A DNA stretch of 64,000 bases from Caulobacteraceae bacterium (GCA_947475465.1 CANJLK010000003.1:1-64000), one strand, 5' to 3'. Counted from the stretch's first letter, positions 26,180-35,610 are shown. Notes: generated by a model not told the origin, from the sequence alone. Made by a program: numbers and translations.

Positions 26180-26514
26180 GAATCTACAAGATCCTGCCCC
26201 GCGCCGAATGGACAGCGGCCCATGAGGTGCGCCGCTTCGAGGGCTCGGCCATCGACCGGCAGGACGGCTTCATCCACTTTTCCACCGCCGCCCAGGCGCA
26301 GGAAACGGCGGCGAAACACTTCGCGGGCCAGACCGACCTGGTGGTGCTGGAGGTCGAGGCCGACGATCTTGGCGCCGCCCTGCGTTGGGAAGCCTCGAGG
26401 GGCGGAGCGCTGTTTCCGCATCTCTACGGTCCGCTGGAGGCGAGCCTGGTGCGCTATGTGACCGATGCCCCCCTTGGCGACGACCAGGTCCCTCAGGTCG
26501 GAACCCTGGTGTGA
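26176..26514 (+). CDS. DUF952 family protein
   Basis: This 112-residue protein has the DUF952 signature: a start [35 protein letters not shown] and LRWEASRGGALFPHLYGPL. Members are small cytoplasmic proteins, some found near glutathione-S-transferase or nucleotide genes; function is unsettled. It overlaps sixA by 4 bases and pyrD by 4 bases, so all three are translated together, and that gene order recurs in related bacteria as far as I recall. Confidence 0.88.
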   Translation: MRIYKILPRAEWTAAHEVRRFEGSAIDRQDGFIHFSTAAQAQETAAKHFAGQTDLVVLEVEADDLGAALRWEASRGGALFPHLYGPLEASLVRYVTDAPLGDDQVPQVGTLV

Positions 26515-27551
26515 GCCTGCATGGACTGGCGACCGCCGCCCTGCGCGGCCTCGACCCCGAGGACGCCCATGGGCTGGCCATCCGGACGCTGAAGCTGGGC
26601 CTGGGGCCGGTGGGCGGCGCTGACGATCCGATCCTGGCCGGCGACCTGGGGGGCATCGCCCTGCCCAATGTGGTGGGCCTGGCGCCGGGGTTCGACAAGG
26701 ACGCCGAGGTGTTCGGCCCCATGCTGCGCGCGGGCTTCGGGTTCGTTGAATGCGGGACGGTGACACCGAAGCCGCAGGCTGGCAATCCGCGGCCCCGGCT
26801 CTTCCGGCTGGCCGAGGACCAGGCGGTGATCAACCGCATGGGGTTCAACAACAAGGGGCTGGACGCCTTCGCCGGGCGGCTGGCGCGGCGCGGGCCGGGC
26901 GTGGTGGGCGCCAACATCGGGGCCAACAAGGACACCGAGGACAAGGCCGCCGACTATGTGGCGGGGCTTCGGCGGCTGTGGGGCCTGGCGTGCTATTTCA
27001 CCATCAACATCTCCTCGCCGAACACACCTGGCCTGCGGGCGCTGCAGACCAAGGCGGCGCTGGAGGACCTGCTGGGCCGGCTGGGGGAGGCGCGCGACGC
27101 CCTGCCGCCGGCCGGGCGGGTCCCGATGTTCCTGAAGGTGGCGCCCGACCTGGAGGCCGGCGAGGTCGAAAGCATCGTCGAGACGGTGGCGGCCAACGGC
27201 CTGGCCGGGATCATGGTCTCCAACACCACGGTGAGCCGGCCCGACCTGGCCTCGCGTCACGCGGGCGAGACAGGCGGGCTGAGCGGCGCGCCGCTTACCG
27301 CACTCTCCACCGCCGTGCTGCGGGATTTCGCCCAGGCGTCCGCCGGCCGTCTGGCTCTGGTGGGCGTCGGCGGAATCGGGTCGGGAGCAGACGCCTACGC
27401 CAAGATCCGGGCCGGGGCCTGCGCAGTGCAGCTCTATTCGGCGCTGGTCTTCGAGGGGCCCGGGCTGGTGACGCGGATCAAGCGCGATCTGGCCCAGAGG
27501 CTGCGGGCCGACGGATTCGGCGCCGTGACGGAGGCAATCGGGGCGGCTTGA
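26511..27551 (+). CDS. pyrD: dihydroorotate dehydrogenase, quinone type
   Basis: PyrD oxidises dihydroorotate to orotate with FMN, passing electrons to quinone at the membrane, in pyrimidine synthesis. The 346-residue product starts at a GTG at 26511 that overlaps the DUF952 stop. The class 2 hallmarks are a short N-terminal amphipathic helix (LHGLATAALRGLD), GLAPGFDKDAEVFGPM, EDQAVINRMGFNNKGLDAF, the catalytic Ser in FTINISSPNTPGLRAL, VSNTTVSRP and the FMN phosphate loop VGVGGIGSGADAYAK. A longer in-frame reading upstream is rejected because it runs through DUF952. Confidence 0.96.
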   Translation: MSLHGLATAALRGLDPEDAHGLAIRTLKLGLGPVGGADDPILAGDLGGIALPNVVGLAPGFDKDAEVFGPMLRAGFGFVECGTVTPKPQAGNPRPRLFRLAEDQAVINRMGFNNKGLDAFAGRLARRGPGVVGANIGANKDTEDKAADYVAGLRRLWGLACYFTINISSPNTPGLRALQTKAALEDLLGRLGEARDALPPAGRVPMFLKVAPDLEAGEVESIVETVAANGLAGIMVSNTTVSRPDLASRHAGETGGLSGAPLTALSTAVLRDFAQASAGRLALVGVGGIGSGADAYAKIRAGACAVQLYSALVFEGPGLVTRIKRDLAQRLRADGFGAVTEAIGAA

Positions 27552-27608
27552 GGCCCGATCGCCGTCGCTCGCGTTGCCGAAGCGCCCCGGCTGGACTACG
27601 GGTGCGCC

Positions 27609-29099
27609 ATGGCGGACGCCGCCCCACTGTCTCAGGAGCTCCCCAGGCCCAGGAGGCCCCGCTTCCTTTGGCCGGGCGGCCTTTCCGCGCGCCTGCTGAC
27701 CCTGACCATTCTTTTCGTCGCCGGCGGCGGCGCCCTGGCCCTGCCGCCGGCGCTGGCCTCGTTCGAGCGGCAGTGGCTGCTGGAGCGGGTGCGGGCGGCC
27801 GAGACGGTCTCGCGCTTCGCCGACATCGCCAAGACCAGCGTCAACGGCCCGCAGCGCGAACAGCTGCTGCGCGGGGCCGGGGTGGAATGGGTGGCGGTCC
27901 AGACCAAGGACCTGGGGCTGAGCCTGGTGTTGGAGGGCAAGCGCACCTCTCAGGCGCCCTATTTCGTCGACCTGCGCGACGAGGCGCCCACCGCCTGGCT
28001 GGGCGCCCCGTTCCAAACCCTGTTCGGCGGTCCGGGGCGTAGCGTGCGGGTGCGGGCCGAGCCGCGCTTCATCGCCGCCCAGTTCATCGAGGTGGTCGCG
28101 CCGGACGCGGAGCTGCGCAAGGAACTGCTGAGCTACCTGTGGCGGATGGTGATCATCGTGGCGGCGGTGGCGACCCTGGCCGGCGGCCTGGTCTATCTGT
28201 CGCTGAACCTCTTCCTGGTGCGGCCCATGCAGAGGATCACCTACGCCATGGAGCGGTTCCGGGCGCACCCGGATGACGCCGAGGCGCGGGTGGCGCTTTC
28301 CGGCCGCCGCGACGAGATCGGGCGGGCCGAGGCCGAGCTCGACCGCATGCAGGCCGACCTGCGGGTGGCGCTGAACTCCCGCGCCAGGCTGGCGGCCCTG
28401 GGCGAGGCGGTGGCCAAGATCAACCACGACCTGAAGAACATGCTGACCAGCGCCCAGATCGCCTCGGAGCGCCTGGCGGCGCTGAAGGACCCCAAGGTCA
28501 GCCAGGCCCTGCCCCGCCTGGAAAGGGCGCTGGACCGGGCGGTGAAGCTGGCCTCCGGCGTGCTGGCCTACGGCAAGACCCAGGAGCCGACGCCCGATCC
28601 GCGCCCGGTGCTGCTGGCCGCGGCGGTTGAGGCGGCGGCGGAAGAGGCGCGGCTGGCCGAGAGTCATGTGAAGCTGTTCCTGCAAATCGGCCCGACCGAG
28701 CAGGTGAGCGCCGACGCCGACCAGTTGCATCGCATGCTGGTCAATCTGCTGCGCAACGCCCGCGAGGCCATCGAGCACCAGGTGGGCCGGGCCAGCGCCG
28801 GACGGGTCGAGGTGATCCTGATCCGCGCCGACGGCGCCAGCCTGATCCGGGTCGCCGACAATGGGCCGGGCCTGCCCGACCGGGCGCGAGAGCGGCTGTT
28901 CCTGCCCTTTGCGGGTTCCGGACGGCCCGATGGGGCGGGGCTTGGCCTGGCCATCGCCCGCGAGTTGGCCCAGGGCCACGGCGGCGACCTGACCTTGGCC
29001 GAGACCAGCGCCAAGGGCGCGGTCTTCGAACTGCGCCTGCCCGGCGCGCCACCGCCGGCCCCCGTGCGGCGGCGGACCACGGCCAGCCGCCCGGCCTAG
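27609..29099 (+). CDS. sensor histidine kinase
   Basis: The 496-residue inner-membrane kinase has two membrane segments, LTLTILFVAGGGALALPP near the N-terminus and MVIIVAAVATLAGGLVYLSL, flanking a periplasmic sensor of about 140 residues. A HAMP-like linker (VRPMQRITYAMERFR) follows. Next are an H-box KINHDLKNMLTSAQ with His273, an N-box MLVNLLRNAREAIEH, the G1 segment VADNGPGLPD and G2 DGAGLGLAIARELAQGHGG. The H-box variant has KINHDLKN rather than the classic SHELRTP. There is no response-regulator gene next to it, so it is an orphan kinase here. Its 3' end overlaps the convergent gamma-glutamyltransferase gene by 4 bases. Confidence 0.9.
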   Translation: MADAAPLSQELPRPRRPRFLWPGGLSARLLTLTILFVAGGGALALPPALASFERQWLLERVRAAETVSRFADIAKTSVNGPQREQLLRGAGVEWVAVQTKDLGLSLVLEGKRTSQAPYFVDLRDEAPTAWLGAPFQTLFGGPGRSVRVRAEPRFIAAQFIEVVAPDAELRKELLSYLWRMVIIVAAVATLAGGLVYLSLNLFLVRPMQRITYAMERFRAHPDDAEARVALSGRRDEIGRAEAELDRMQADLRVALNSRARLAALGEAVAKINHDLKNMLTSAQIASERLAALKDPKVSQALPRLERALDRAVKLASGVLAYGKTQEPTPDPRPVLLAAAVEAAAEEARLAESHVKLFLQIGPTEQVSADADQLHRMLVNLLRNAREAIEHQVGRASAGRVEVILIRADGASLIRVADNGPGLPDRARERLFLPFAGSGRPDGAGLGLAIARELAQGHGGDLTLAETSAKGAVFELRLPGAPPPAPVRRRTTASRPA

Positions 29100-30829
29100 T
29101 ACCCCTTCGCGACACCTTCGCGGCGCGGATCGGCGCCGCCGCGCAGCCCGTGGGGTGTGACCTCGATGCCGGTTAGGCCCGAGCCCTCGCCGAACGGGCC
29201 GCCGGTGAGCTTCACGCCCTTGGCGGCGAGCTGGTCCACCACCCCAGGCGGATATTTCGCGGGCTCCGAGGCGTAGAAATCGCCGACGCCGATCAGGTTA
29301 GGCAGGGCGATCGCCTGCTGCACCGGCAGCTTCCAGGCGAGCACGCCCACCAGGGCCTTCAGGTTGAAGGCCAGGATCGAAGGTCCGCCGGGCGAGCCCA
29401 TGGCGGCCACGAAGCGGCCCTGGCGGTCGAGGACGATGGCCGGGGCCATGGAAGACCTGGGGCGCTTGCCCGGCGCCACGGCGTTGGCGGCCGGCGCGCC
29501 GTCCGGCTCCTGCGGCTCGAAGGAGAAGTCTGTCAGCTGATTGTTGAGGAAGAAGCCGCCGACCATGCGCCCGTCGCCGAAGATGCTCTCCACCGTGGTG
29601 GTCATGGAGACCACATTGCCGGCCGCGTCGACGACGACGAAGTGGGTGGTGCCGCCGGGCTCCAAGGTGCGGTCGGGCGCGCGGACGCCGGCCCCCCTGG
29701 GCTTGCCGGGCTCCGGCGGCGGCCCGGCCCGGTCCGGCGCGATCAGCCGGGCGCGCTCGGCCAGGTAGGCGGGGTCGAGCAGGCCCTCGGTGGGCACGTC
29801 GATGAAATCGGGGTCGCCCATGTAGCGGTCGCGGTCGGCGTACATCAGGCGGCTGGCCTGGCTGAACAGGTACCAGCCCTGGGCGTCGTTGGGGTGATCG
29901 GCGATGGCGGTGTTGGCCAGGATGCCCAGGCCTTCCAGAACGGCCGGGCCGCCGGACGGGGCGGGCGGCACGCAGACCACATAGATGCGGAAGGGCCGGC
30001 AGGTGGCCGCGGTCATATTCGGTTTGTAGGCCGCCAGGTCCGCGAGCGTCATGGTCCCGGGGATCGGGCCTTCCTGCAGCTTGTCGACGATGGCCTGGGC
30101 GATGGGCCCCTCCAGCAGCGCCTTGGGACCCTCGGCGGCGATCTTGCGCAGGGTGGCGGCGTAGGCCGGGTTCCGGACCGTGTCGCCGGGCTTGATCCGA
30201 GTTCCATCGGGCTTGGTGAAATAGGCCGTGGCGTCGGGGGTCCTGGCCTGGGCGGCGTTGGAGTTGGCGGCCAGGGCCATGCGCCGCGGCGCGGCGAAGC
30301 CCCGCTCAGCCAGCCGTTCGGCGTCGACGAACAGGCTGGCCCAGGGCAGCTTGCCGCGGTCCTTCTGGGCCATGTGCAGCATGGCGATGGCGCCGGGCAC
30401 GCCTGCGGAGCGGCCGCTGGTCATGGCGACCGGGCGTGGCAGGGCCCTCCCGTCGGGGCCGAGGAACATGCCGGGCGTCGCGCCCATGGGGGCTTTTTCG
30501 CGGCCGTTGTAGGCGAAGACCTTGCGGGTCTGGGCGTCGTAGTAGGTGAGGAAGGATCCACCGCCGAGGCTGGAGCTTTGGGGCTCCTCAAGACCCAGAA
30601 CGGCCTGGATGGCGACGGCCGCATCGACCGCCGATCCGCCCCGCCGCAGCACAGACAAGCCGGCGTCGACCGCGTCGGGTTCGGCGGCGGCGACCATGAC
30701 GCGGATCGGTTTCGCAGGCCGGGTCCAGGCAGCCGTCGGCCCCGACGCCAAGAGAACGGCGAGGACGGTGACGGACAGGCGCTTGACGACGGACACGGAC
30801 GGCAGACTCCCCGCTTGATAGCCATCCAT
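29096..30829 (-). CDS. ggt: gamma-glutamyltransferase
   Basis: GGT hydrolyses or transfers the gamma-glutamyl group of glutathione, usually in the periplasm. The 577-residue precursor has a signal peptide-like start (RLSVTVLAVLLASGPTAAW), SLGGGSFLTYYDAQTRKVFAYN and the autoprocessing site GGTTHFVVVDAAGNVVSMTTT with nucleophile Thr394, plus RSSMAPAIVLD and GSPGGPSI. The ATG at 30829 is followed by about 15 residues before the signal core; a GTG about 11 codons further in is also possible. The reading frame stays open far upstream (to 33454) as a shadow of other genes, which is ignored. Family call secure. Confidence 0.92.
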   Translation of the reverse strand: MDGYQAGSLPSVSVVKRLSVTVLAVLLASGPTAAWTRPAKPIRVMVAAAEPDAVDAGLSVLRRGGSAVDAAVAIQAVLGLEEPQSSSLGGGSFLTYYDAQTRKVFAYNGREKAPMGATPGMFLGPDGRALPRPVAMTSGRSAGVPGAIAMLHMAQKDRGKLPWASLFVDAERLAERGFAAPRRMALAANSNAAQARTPDATAYFTKPDGTRIKPGDTVRNPAYAATLRKIAAEGPKALLEGPIAQAIVDKLQEGPIPGTMTLADLAAYKPNMTAATCRPFRIYVVCVPPAPSGGPAVLEGLGILANTAIADHPNDAQGWYLFSQASRLMYADRDRYMGDPDFIDVPTEGLLDPAYLAERARLIAPDRAGPPPEPGKPRGAGVRAPDRTLEPGGTTHFVVVDAAGNVVSMTTTVESIFGDGRMVGGFFLNNQLTDFSFEPQEPDGAPAANAVAPGKRPRSSMAPAIVLDRQGRFVAAMGSPGGPSILAFNLKALVGVLAWKLPVQQAIALPNLIGVGDFYASEPAKYPPGVVDQLAAKGVKLTGGPFGEGSGLTGIEVTPHGLRGGADPRREGVAKGY

Positions 30830-30880
30830 AGGACCCTGGCGCGTCGACAACAAACCGCAAGGCGTGCGACATCGACGTCC

Positions 30881-31912
30881 ATGCAGCCCAGCTCCTCCGC
30901 GCGCCCCGGCGCCCGCAATCTGATCACCGACGTGGCCGGGCTGGCCGTGGGCCAGGCCCAGGATGCGGCGGCGCGGACCGGCGTGACGGTGATCCTGCCC
31001 GACGCCCGATCGGTCTGCGCGGTGGATGTGCGCGGCGGGGCGCCAGGCACCCGCGAGACCGACGCCCTGGCTCCGGAGAACCTTGTGGATGCGGTGGACG
31101 CGGTGGTGCTGTCCGGCGGGTCTGTCTACGGGCTGGGCGCGGCCGACGGGGTCGTGGCCTGGCTTGGGGCGCGGGGTCGTGGCTACGGCCTGTCGCCCGA
31201 TCCCGCCGTGCCGCCCTCGCCGGTGGTCCCCGCGGCGATCCTGTTCGACATGGCCAATGGCGGCGACAAGGCCTGGGGCGAGGCGCCGCCCTACGGCGCC
31301 CTGGGACGGACGGCGGTTGCCGCGGCCGGCGCTGAGTTCGACCTCGGAGCCGCAGGCGCGGGCTTCGGCGCCATGGCCGGCGCCCTGAAGGGCGGGGTCG
31401 GCTCGGCCTCGATCGTCAGCGGCGACGGCATGACGGTGGGCGCGATCGTGGCGGTCAATTGCTGGGGCTCGGTGACCGCGCCGGGCGGGCGGGCCTTCTG
31501 GGCGGCGCCGTTCGAAATCGGCGCGGAGTTCGGCGGCCTGGGTCCAGCGGGCCTGACGGCGGCCCCCGACGACTGGGGGTTGTCCAAGGCGCCGGCCGGC
31601 GGGCGTAACACCACCATCGCCTGCGTCGCCACCGACGTCGCCCTGACCCCGGCCCAGGCCAGGCGGGTGGCGATCATGGCCCAGGACGGTCTGGCGCGCG
31701 CCATCCGGCCGGTGCACGCCCCCTTCGACGGTGACGTGGTCTTCGCGATCTCGACCGCACTTCAACCGATGCCGCAGGCGGCCGACTACACGGTCGCGCG
31801 GCTGGGGGCGCTGGCCGCCGACACCCTGGCGCGCGCCGTGGCCCGCGCTGTCTTCGAGGCGACGCCCTGGGCCGGGAGCCAGGTCCTTTGCTGGCGGGAC
31901 CTCAAGGCCTGA
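30881..31912 (+). CDS. P1 family peptidase (S58, DmpA-like)
   Basis: The 343-residue product is an N-terminal-nucleophile hydrolase of the DmpA/L-aminopeptidase D-esterase type. Its N-terminus LITDVAGLAVGQAQDAAART and VLSGGSVYGLGAADGVVAWL match the family, as does the processing segment GGRNTTIACVATDVALT, which contains the putative nucleophile Thr after Asn. Autocleavage would give two chains. It is divergent from gamma-glutamyltransferase with about 50 bp between the starts, so the two genes may share a control region; both act on small peptides. No signal peptide, so cytoplasmic. Confidence 0.87.
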   Translation: MQPSSSARPGARNLITDVAGLAVGQAQDAAARTGVTVILPDARSVCAVDVRGGAPGTRETDALAPENLVDAVDAVVLSGGSVYGLGAADGVVAWLGARGRGYGLSPDPAVPPSPVVPAAILFDMANGGDKAWGEAPPYGALGRTAVAAAGAEFDLGAAGAGFGAMAGALKGGVGSASIVSGDGMTVGAIVAVNCWGSVTAPGGRAFWAAPFEIGAEFGGLGPAGLTAAPDDWGLSKAPAGGRNTTIACVATDVALTPAQARRVAIMAQDGLARAIRPVHAPFDGDVVFAISTALQPMPQAADYTVARLGALAADTLARAVARAVFEATPWAGSQVLCWRDLKA

Positions 31913-31981
31913 AGAGGCCCCTGGAGCCGGAGCAGCGGGGCTGTTAGCGTCGCGCCACGGCAGTTCGATTGGGAGGCTTCG

Positions 31982-33292
31982 ATGGCGGCTTGGCGACGAC
32001 TTGCGCTGGTGGCGGGCGTGACGGGACTGGCGGGATTTGCCTACGCCCAGCCGGTGCAGAAAGTCACTGGCCCGGTCGCGGTCTACTGGATGAGCGCCCA
32101 GACCCAGACCGGCTTCGGCATGCCGGGCGCCGGCGGCGCCGGCGGCGGCAAGCCGTCGATGAGCCAGATCATGGGGATGTTCGGCGGCGGCGGCGGGCCG
32201 CAGCACAGTCTGCTCCTGCAGTTGGGCTCGATTCGTAGCGCCCAGGGCTCGCCGGCCGCCGACCACCTGCCGCCGTCCGGCCTCGGGGCCGGCCAGGACC
32301 TGCCGCTGGTCACGCCCGTCCTCCAGCCGCAAACGCCGCATGAGGAGGAAAAGCCCGACCCGGTGCCGCGGGAATATCAGAAGCCCAAGGGCCGGATGCT
32401 GATCTTCTGGGGCTGTGGCGAGCACGCCAAGCCCGGCCAGCCGATCGTCATCGACTTCGCCCAGATGGCGGCCGGCAAGGTCCCGCCGGGGATGGAGATG
32501 CTGGGCCGGGGCCTGGGCGTCACCCGCGAACGGCCGCCCTCGCCCGGGCGCTACGCCACCTATGGCGAATGGCCCAACGCCAAGAGCCGGGCGACCGTGC
32601 CCAGCCAGGCCTCGCTGGTCGGAGACCACACGGTGCAGGGCAACTACAGCCCGACCATCAAGTTCGCCCTCAGCGCCGATCATGACTTCCTGGGGCCCAT
32701 GAACCTGACCACAAACAGCAAGAACCCCTCGGGTTCCGGCCAGCTGGCCTGGGGCCCGGTGACGGGCGCGCGGGCCTATATCGCCAGCGCCGTGGGCGCC
32801 GGACAGCAGGATACGGTGGTCCTGTGGACCTCGTCGGAAATCCAGGCCGCGGCGTTCGCTTTGCCGGACTATCTGACTCCTGGCGACATCAATCGGTTGG
32901 TGGCCTCCAAGGCATTGATGGGCCCGCAGACCACGAGTTGCGCGGTGCCCAAGGAGGTCATGGACGCCGCCCCGACCGGGCTTCTGCAGATGGTGGCCTA
33001 TGGCGAAGAGCAGAATTTCGTCTACCCGCCCCGGCCCAAGGATCCCAAGATCCCCTGGAATCAGGAGTGGACGGTCAAGGTGCGCTACCGCTCGGCCACC
33101 GGCGGCATGCTGGGCATGCAGATGCCGGGCATGGGCGGTGGGGACGACGGCGGCGGCCGGCGCGGCGGCTATCGCGGCCAGAGCCAGCCCGGCCCCGAGG
33201 CGCAGCAGCCGCAATCGCCGGAGGACGCCAAGGCCGAGCGCCGCCGCGCCATCATGAAGGGCTTGGGCGGCGTCCTGGGCCTGCCCAACTAG
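31982..33292 (+). CDS. secreted Gly/Met/Pro-rich protein of unknown function
   Basis: The 436-residue product has a signal peptide (RLALVAGVTGLAGFAYAQ) and is therefore exported. The mature protein opens with VQKVTGPVAVYWMSAQTQ and includes low-complexity GGAGGGKPSMSQIMGMFGGG. Its centre contains GRMLIFWGCGEHAKPGQP, a strand-rich body, and a C-terminus with MLGMQMPGMGGGDDGGG followed by a basic GRRGGYRGQSQ tail. Only about two cysteines are present (WGCGEHA, TSCAVPK). I do not recognise a family. It lies 69 bp after the peptidase on the same strand. Confidence 0.65.
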   Translation: MAAWRRLALVAGVTGLAGFAYAQPVQKVTGPVAVYWMSAQTQTGFGMPGAGGAGGGKPSMSQIMGMFGGGGGPQHSLLLQLGSIRSAQGSPAADHLPPSGLGAGQDLPLVTPVLQPQTPHEEEKPDPVPREYQKPKGRMLIFWGCGEHAKPGQPIVIDFAQMAAGKVPPGMEMLGRGLGVTRERPPSPGRYATYGEWPNAKSRATVPSQASLVGDHTVQGNYSPTIKFALSADHDFLGPMNLTTNSKNPSGSGQLAWGPVTGARAYIASAVGAGQQDTVVLWTSSEIQAAAFALPDYLTPGDINRLVASKALMGPQTTSCAVPKEVMDAAPTGLLQMVAYGEEQNFVYPPRPKDPKIPWNQEWTVKVRYRSATGGMLGMQMPGMGGGDDGGGRRGGYRGQSQPGPEAQQPQSPEDAKAERRRAIMKGLGGVLGLPN

Positions 33293-33344
33293 CCACGCTT
33301 GACCCCGGCGCGGCGCGCTGCGAAGGGCTGACCATGGGGCGCAG

Positions 33345-35537
33345 ATGAGCGGGTTGACGGCGCGCGACGTGGCGACCGGCGCAGGCGTCGTGCGGCTGTG
33401 GGGCCCGGCCGCGCCCGCGCCCCTGCGGCCGATCGTGGTGGGAATCCAGGGCACGCTGGCCAGTCATGACGAGATGACCGCCTTGCTGGGTGGCCTCAGC
33501 ATCTTCGCCGACGGCTATTTTCTGCGCCTGCCGGGCGGGGGCGCGGCGCCTCTGGCCAGCTTCGCCCTGCGCGATATCGCCGGGGCGGTGGGCGAGGCCA
33601 TCGAGACCGCTTTCCCGGACCGGCCGGTGGTGCTGATCGGGGTGTCGGCGGGCGCCGTCGTGGCGCTTGGCGTGCGGGCCCGGAACCTGGCCCGCGTGGT
33701 GGCCGTGGAGCCCCCGCTGTCCACCGGCGAAGCCTGGCCGGTGCACGCGCCGCTGCGCGCCCACCTGGCCAGCAACGCCGACCCGGCGGGCGTGGCCCTG
33801 GTGCGCGAAGCCTTCGGGGTGACCGTCCAGGGGGTTGAAGACCGCGACCACGGCTGGGTCCTGGAGGGGCTGGCGGTTCCGGTCGATGTGGTCCTGGGCG
33901 CCGAGCCGCTCGAACCGCGAAGGACGGTCCCGCGCTTTCCGAGCCTGTTGGGCGAGGCGCAGCGCCGCCGGCTGGCGGCGACGCCGGGCGTGCGCCTGCA
34001 CCTGGCCGAGGGGACAGGCCACAATGCCCTGGGCCAGGCTCCCGCCTTTGTGCGCGACGTCCTGCTGGAGGCCTGCCGCCGGGCCAGCGCGCCCGGCGTG
34101 CTGAAGGGTCCCCATCCCGACGAGGCCTTGCTGGAGGCAACGCCGGCCATCGCCCGGCGAGTGCTGCACTGGGGCGGCGGCGGGGCCGCGTTCAGCAAGG
34201 CGTTCCTGGCCGCGAGCCCGCTGGCTGAGATCGAGATCGCGTCGGATGAGCCGGCGCCGTCAGCGGCGCCTGAGGGCTTCGATGTCGTCGTACTGGCAAG
34301 GCCCGCGCCGGAACGGACGCTCGCCGCCCTGGCCGGCAGCTTGGCGCAGGGCGGACATCTGGTGGCGCGCTGGGCCGGTCCCCGCGAAGATCTGGCCAGA
34401 TCTCTCGCGCCGCACGGCCTGGCCCTGCGTGAGCCGGTGGACGCCGCCGGGACCGGGGTGATCCGCGCCCAGAAGCTGCCGCCGGGCCGCCAGCCGACGC
34501 CGGCCCTGATGGTCCAGACCACCGCCTACGCCACCCTGCTGATGGATATCCGCACCCGGCTGCCGACCCGTGGCCTGCGGTCGGATCCGGAGTTGCAGGT
34601 GGTCTACACCTCGTCGCCCGTGAAGCTGCGCCCGCTGGCGCGGGAAGCCCCGAAGGTGGTGGTCCTGCAGCGCACGGCGGCGGGCACCGTGGAGAGTTGG
34701 CGGCCATTCCTGGCCGAGGCCATGCGGGCCGGCTGGATCGTGGTGGTCGAATTCGACGACCACCCCCTGCTGATCAAGAAGGTGAAGGGCCTTCCATCAT
34801 CGGAGGCCGACATGGCCTGGCTGGCGTACGCCCATGCCGTCCAGACCTCGACCCCGCCGCTGGTGGAGGCCTTTGGGGCCTATAACCCCGAGGTCGTGAT
34901 GTTCGAGAACGCGGCCTTCGACATTCTGCCGTTCCCGCACGGCCCGCGCCCGAAGAAGGTGTTCTACGGCGGCGTGATCCGCGGGGCGCACGCCCAAGGG
35001 GTCGCCGCCGCGCTGGGGCCGGCGATCGCGGCCCATCCCGACGCGGAGTTCCACGTGATCGGCGACCGCGCCGTGCTCGACGCCCTGCCGACGTCCAACA
35101 AGCGCTACTACGACTACATGAGCTTCGAGGCCTATCTGGGGATCATGGCGGACTGCGCCATCTCGCTGTCGCCGATCGTTCCGGAGCCGATGCGGGACAC
35201 CAAGAGCGACGCCAAGTTCCTGGATGCGGCCCGCGCCGGCGCGCTGACCATCGCATCGCCGACCATCTACGACCGGGTGATCGAGCATGGGGTGAACGGC
35301 CTGCTGGCGCCGGAGGCGGCCGACTGGGCGCCGCTGCTGTCCCGCGCCCTTTCCGAGCCGGCCTGGCGCGAGGCCATGGCCCACCGGGCGTGGACCTATG
35401 TGCGCGAGACCCGGATGTTTACCAACCAGATCGTCCAGCGCCGCGCCTGGTACCAGGACCTGTGGGCGCGCCGGGCGGAACTGGACGAGGCGCTGATGGA
35501 CCGGGTGCCAGGCTTGCGCGAACTGGTGAGGTCCTGA
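33345..35537 (+). CDS. large protein: alpha/beta-hydrolase-like, methyltransferase-like and glycosyltransferase regions
   Basis: The 730-residue product reads as three parts. Residues about 27-245 look like an alpha/beta hydrolase: LRPIVVGIQGTLASHDEM, a nucleophile elbow VVLIGVSAGAVVALGV (GVSAG) and a His in EGTGHNALGQAP. Residues about 255-365 look like a degenerate Rossmann methyltransferase (FDVVVLARPAPERTLAALAG, GGHLVARWAGPREDLA). Residues about 370-730 form a GT-B type glycosyltransferase with ADCAISLSPIVPEPMRDTKS and KFLDAARAGALTIASP. Such a fusion is unusual and may make or transfer a glycan. It is 52 bp after the secreted protein. Domain assignments come from pattern only. Confidence 0.65.
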   Translation: MSGLTARDVATGAGVVRLWGPAAPAPLRPIVVGIQGTLASHDEMTALLGGLSIFADGYFLRLPGGGAAPLASFALRDIAGAVGEAIETAFPDRPVVLIGVSAGAVVALGVRARNLARVVAVEPPLSTGEAWPVHAPLRAHLASNADPAGVALVREAFGVTVQGVEDRDHGWVLEGLAVPVDVVLGAEPLEPRRTVPRFPSLLGEAQRRRLAATPGVRLHLAEGTGHNALGQAPAFVRDVLLEACRRASAPGVLKGPHPDEALLEATPAIARRVLHWGGGGAAFSKAFLAASPLAEIEIASDEPAPSAAPEGFDVVVLARPAPERTLAALAGSLAQGGHLVARWAGPREDLARSLAPHGLALREPVDAAGTGVIRAQKLPPGRQPTPALMVQTTAYATLLMDIRTRLPTRGLRSDPELQVVYTSSPVKLRPLAREAPKVVVLQRTAAGTVESWRPFLAEAMRAGWIVVVEFDDHPLLIKKVKGLPSSEADMAWLAYAHAVQTSTPPLVEAFGAYNPEVVMFENAAFDILPFPHGPRPKKVFYGGVIRGAHAQGVAAALGPAIAAHPDAEFHVIGDRAVLDALPTSNKRYYDYMSFEAYLGIMADCAISLSPIVPEPMRDTKSDAKFLDAARAGALTIASPTIYDRVIEHGVNGLLAPEAADWAPLLSRALSEPAWREAMAHRAWTYVRETRMFTNQIVQRRAWYQDLWARRAELDEALMDRVPGLRELVRS

Positions 35538-35610
35538 GGCGCGATTCGCCGCGGGGGGTTGAACCCGCCGCCCGCGCCGTCTAATTAGCCGCCTCGCCGT
35601 CAGGCGGTGC

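Noticed and set aside
29096..33454. A 1452-codon open frame on the minus strand
   Set aside because: Only the first 577 codons from 30829 match gamma-glutamyltransferase. The rest is a GC-rich shadow opposite the peptidase and secreted-protein genes, with low-complexity sequence.
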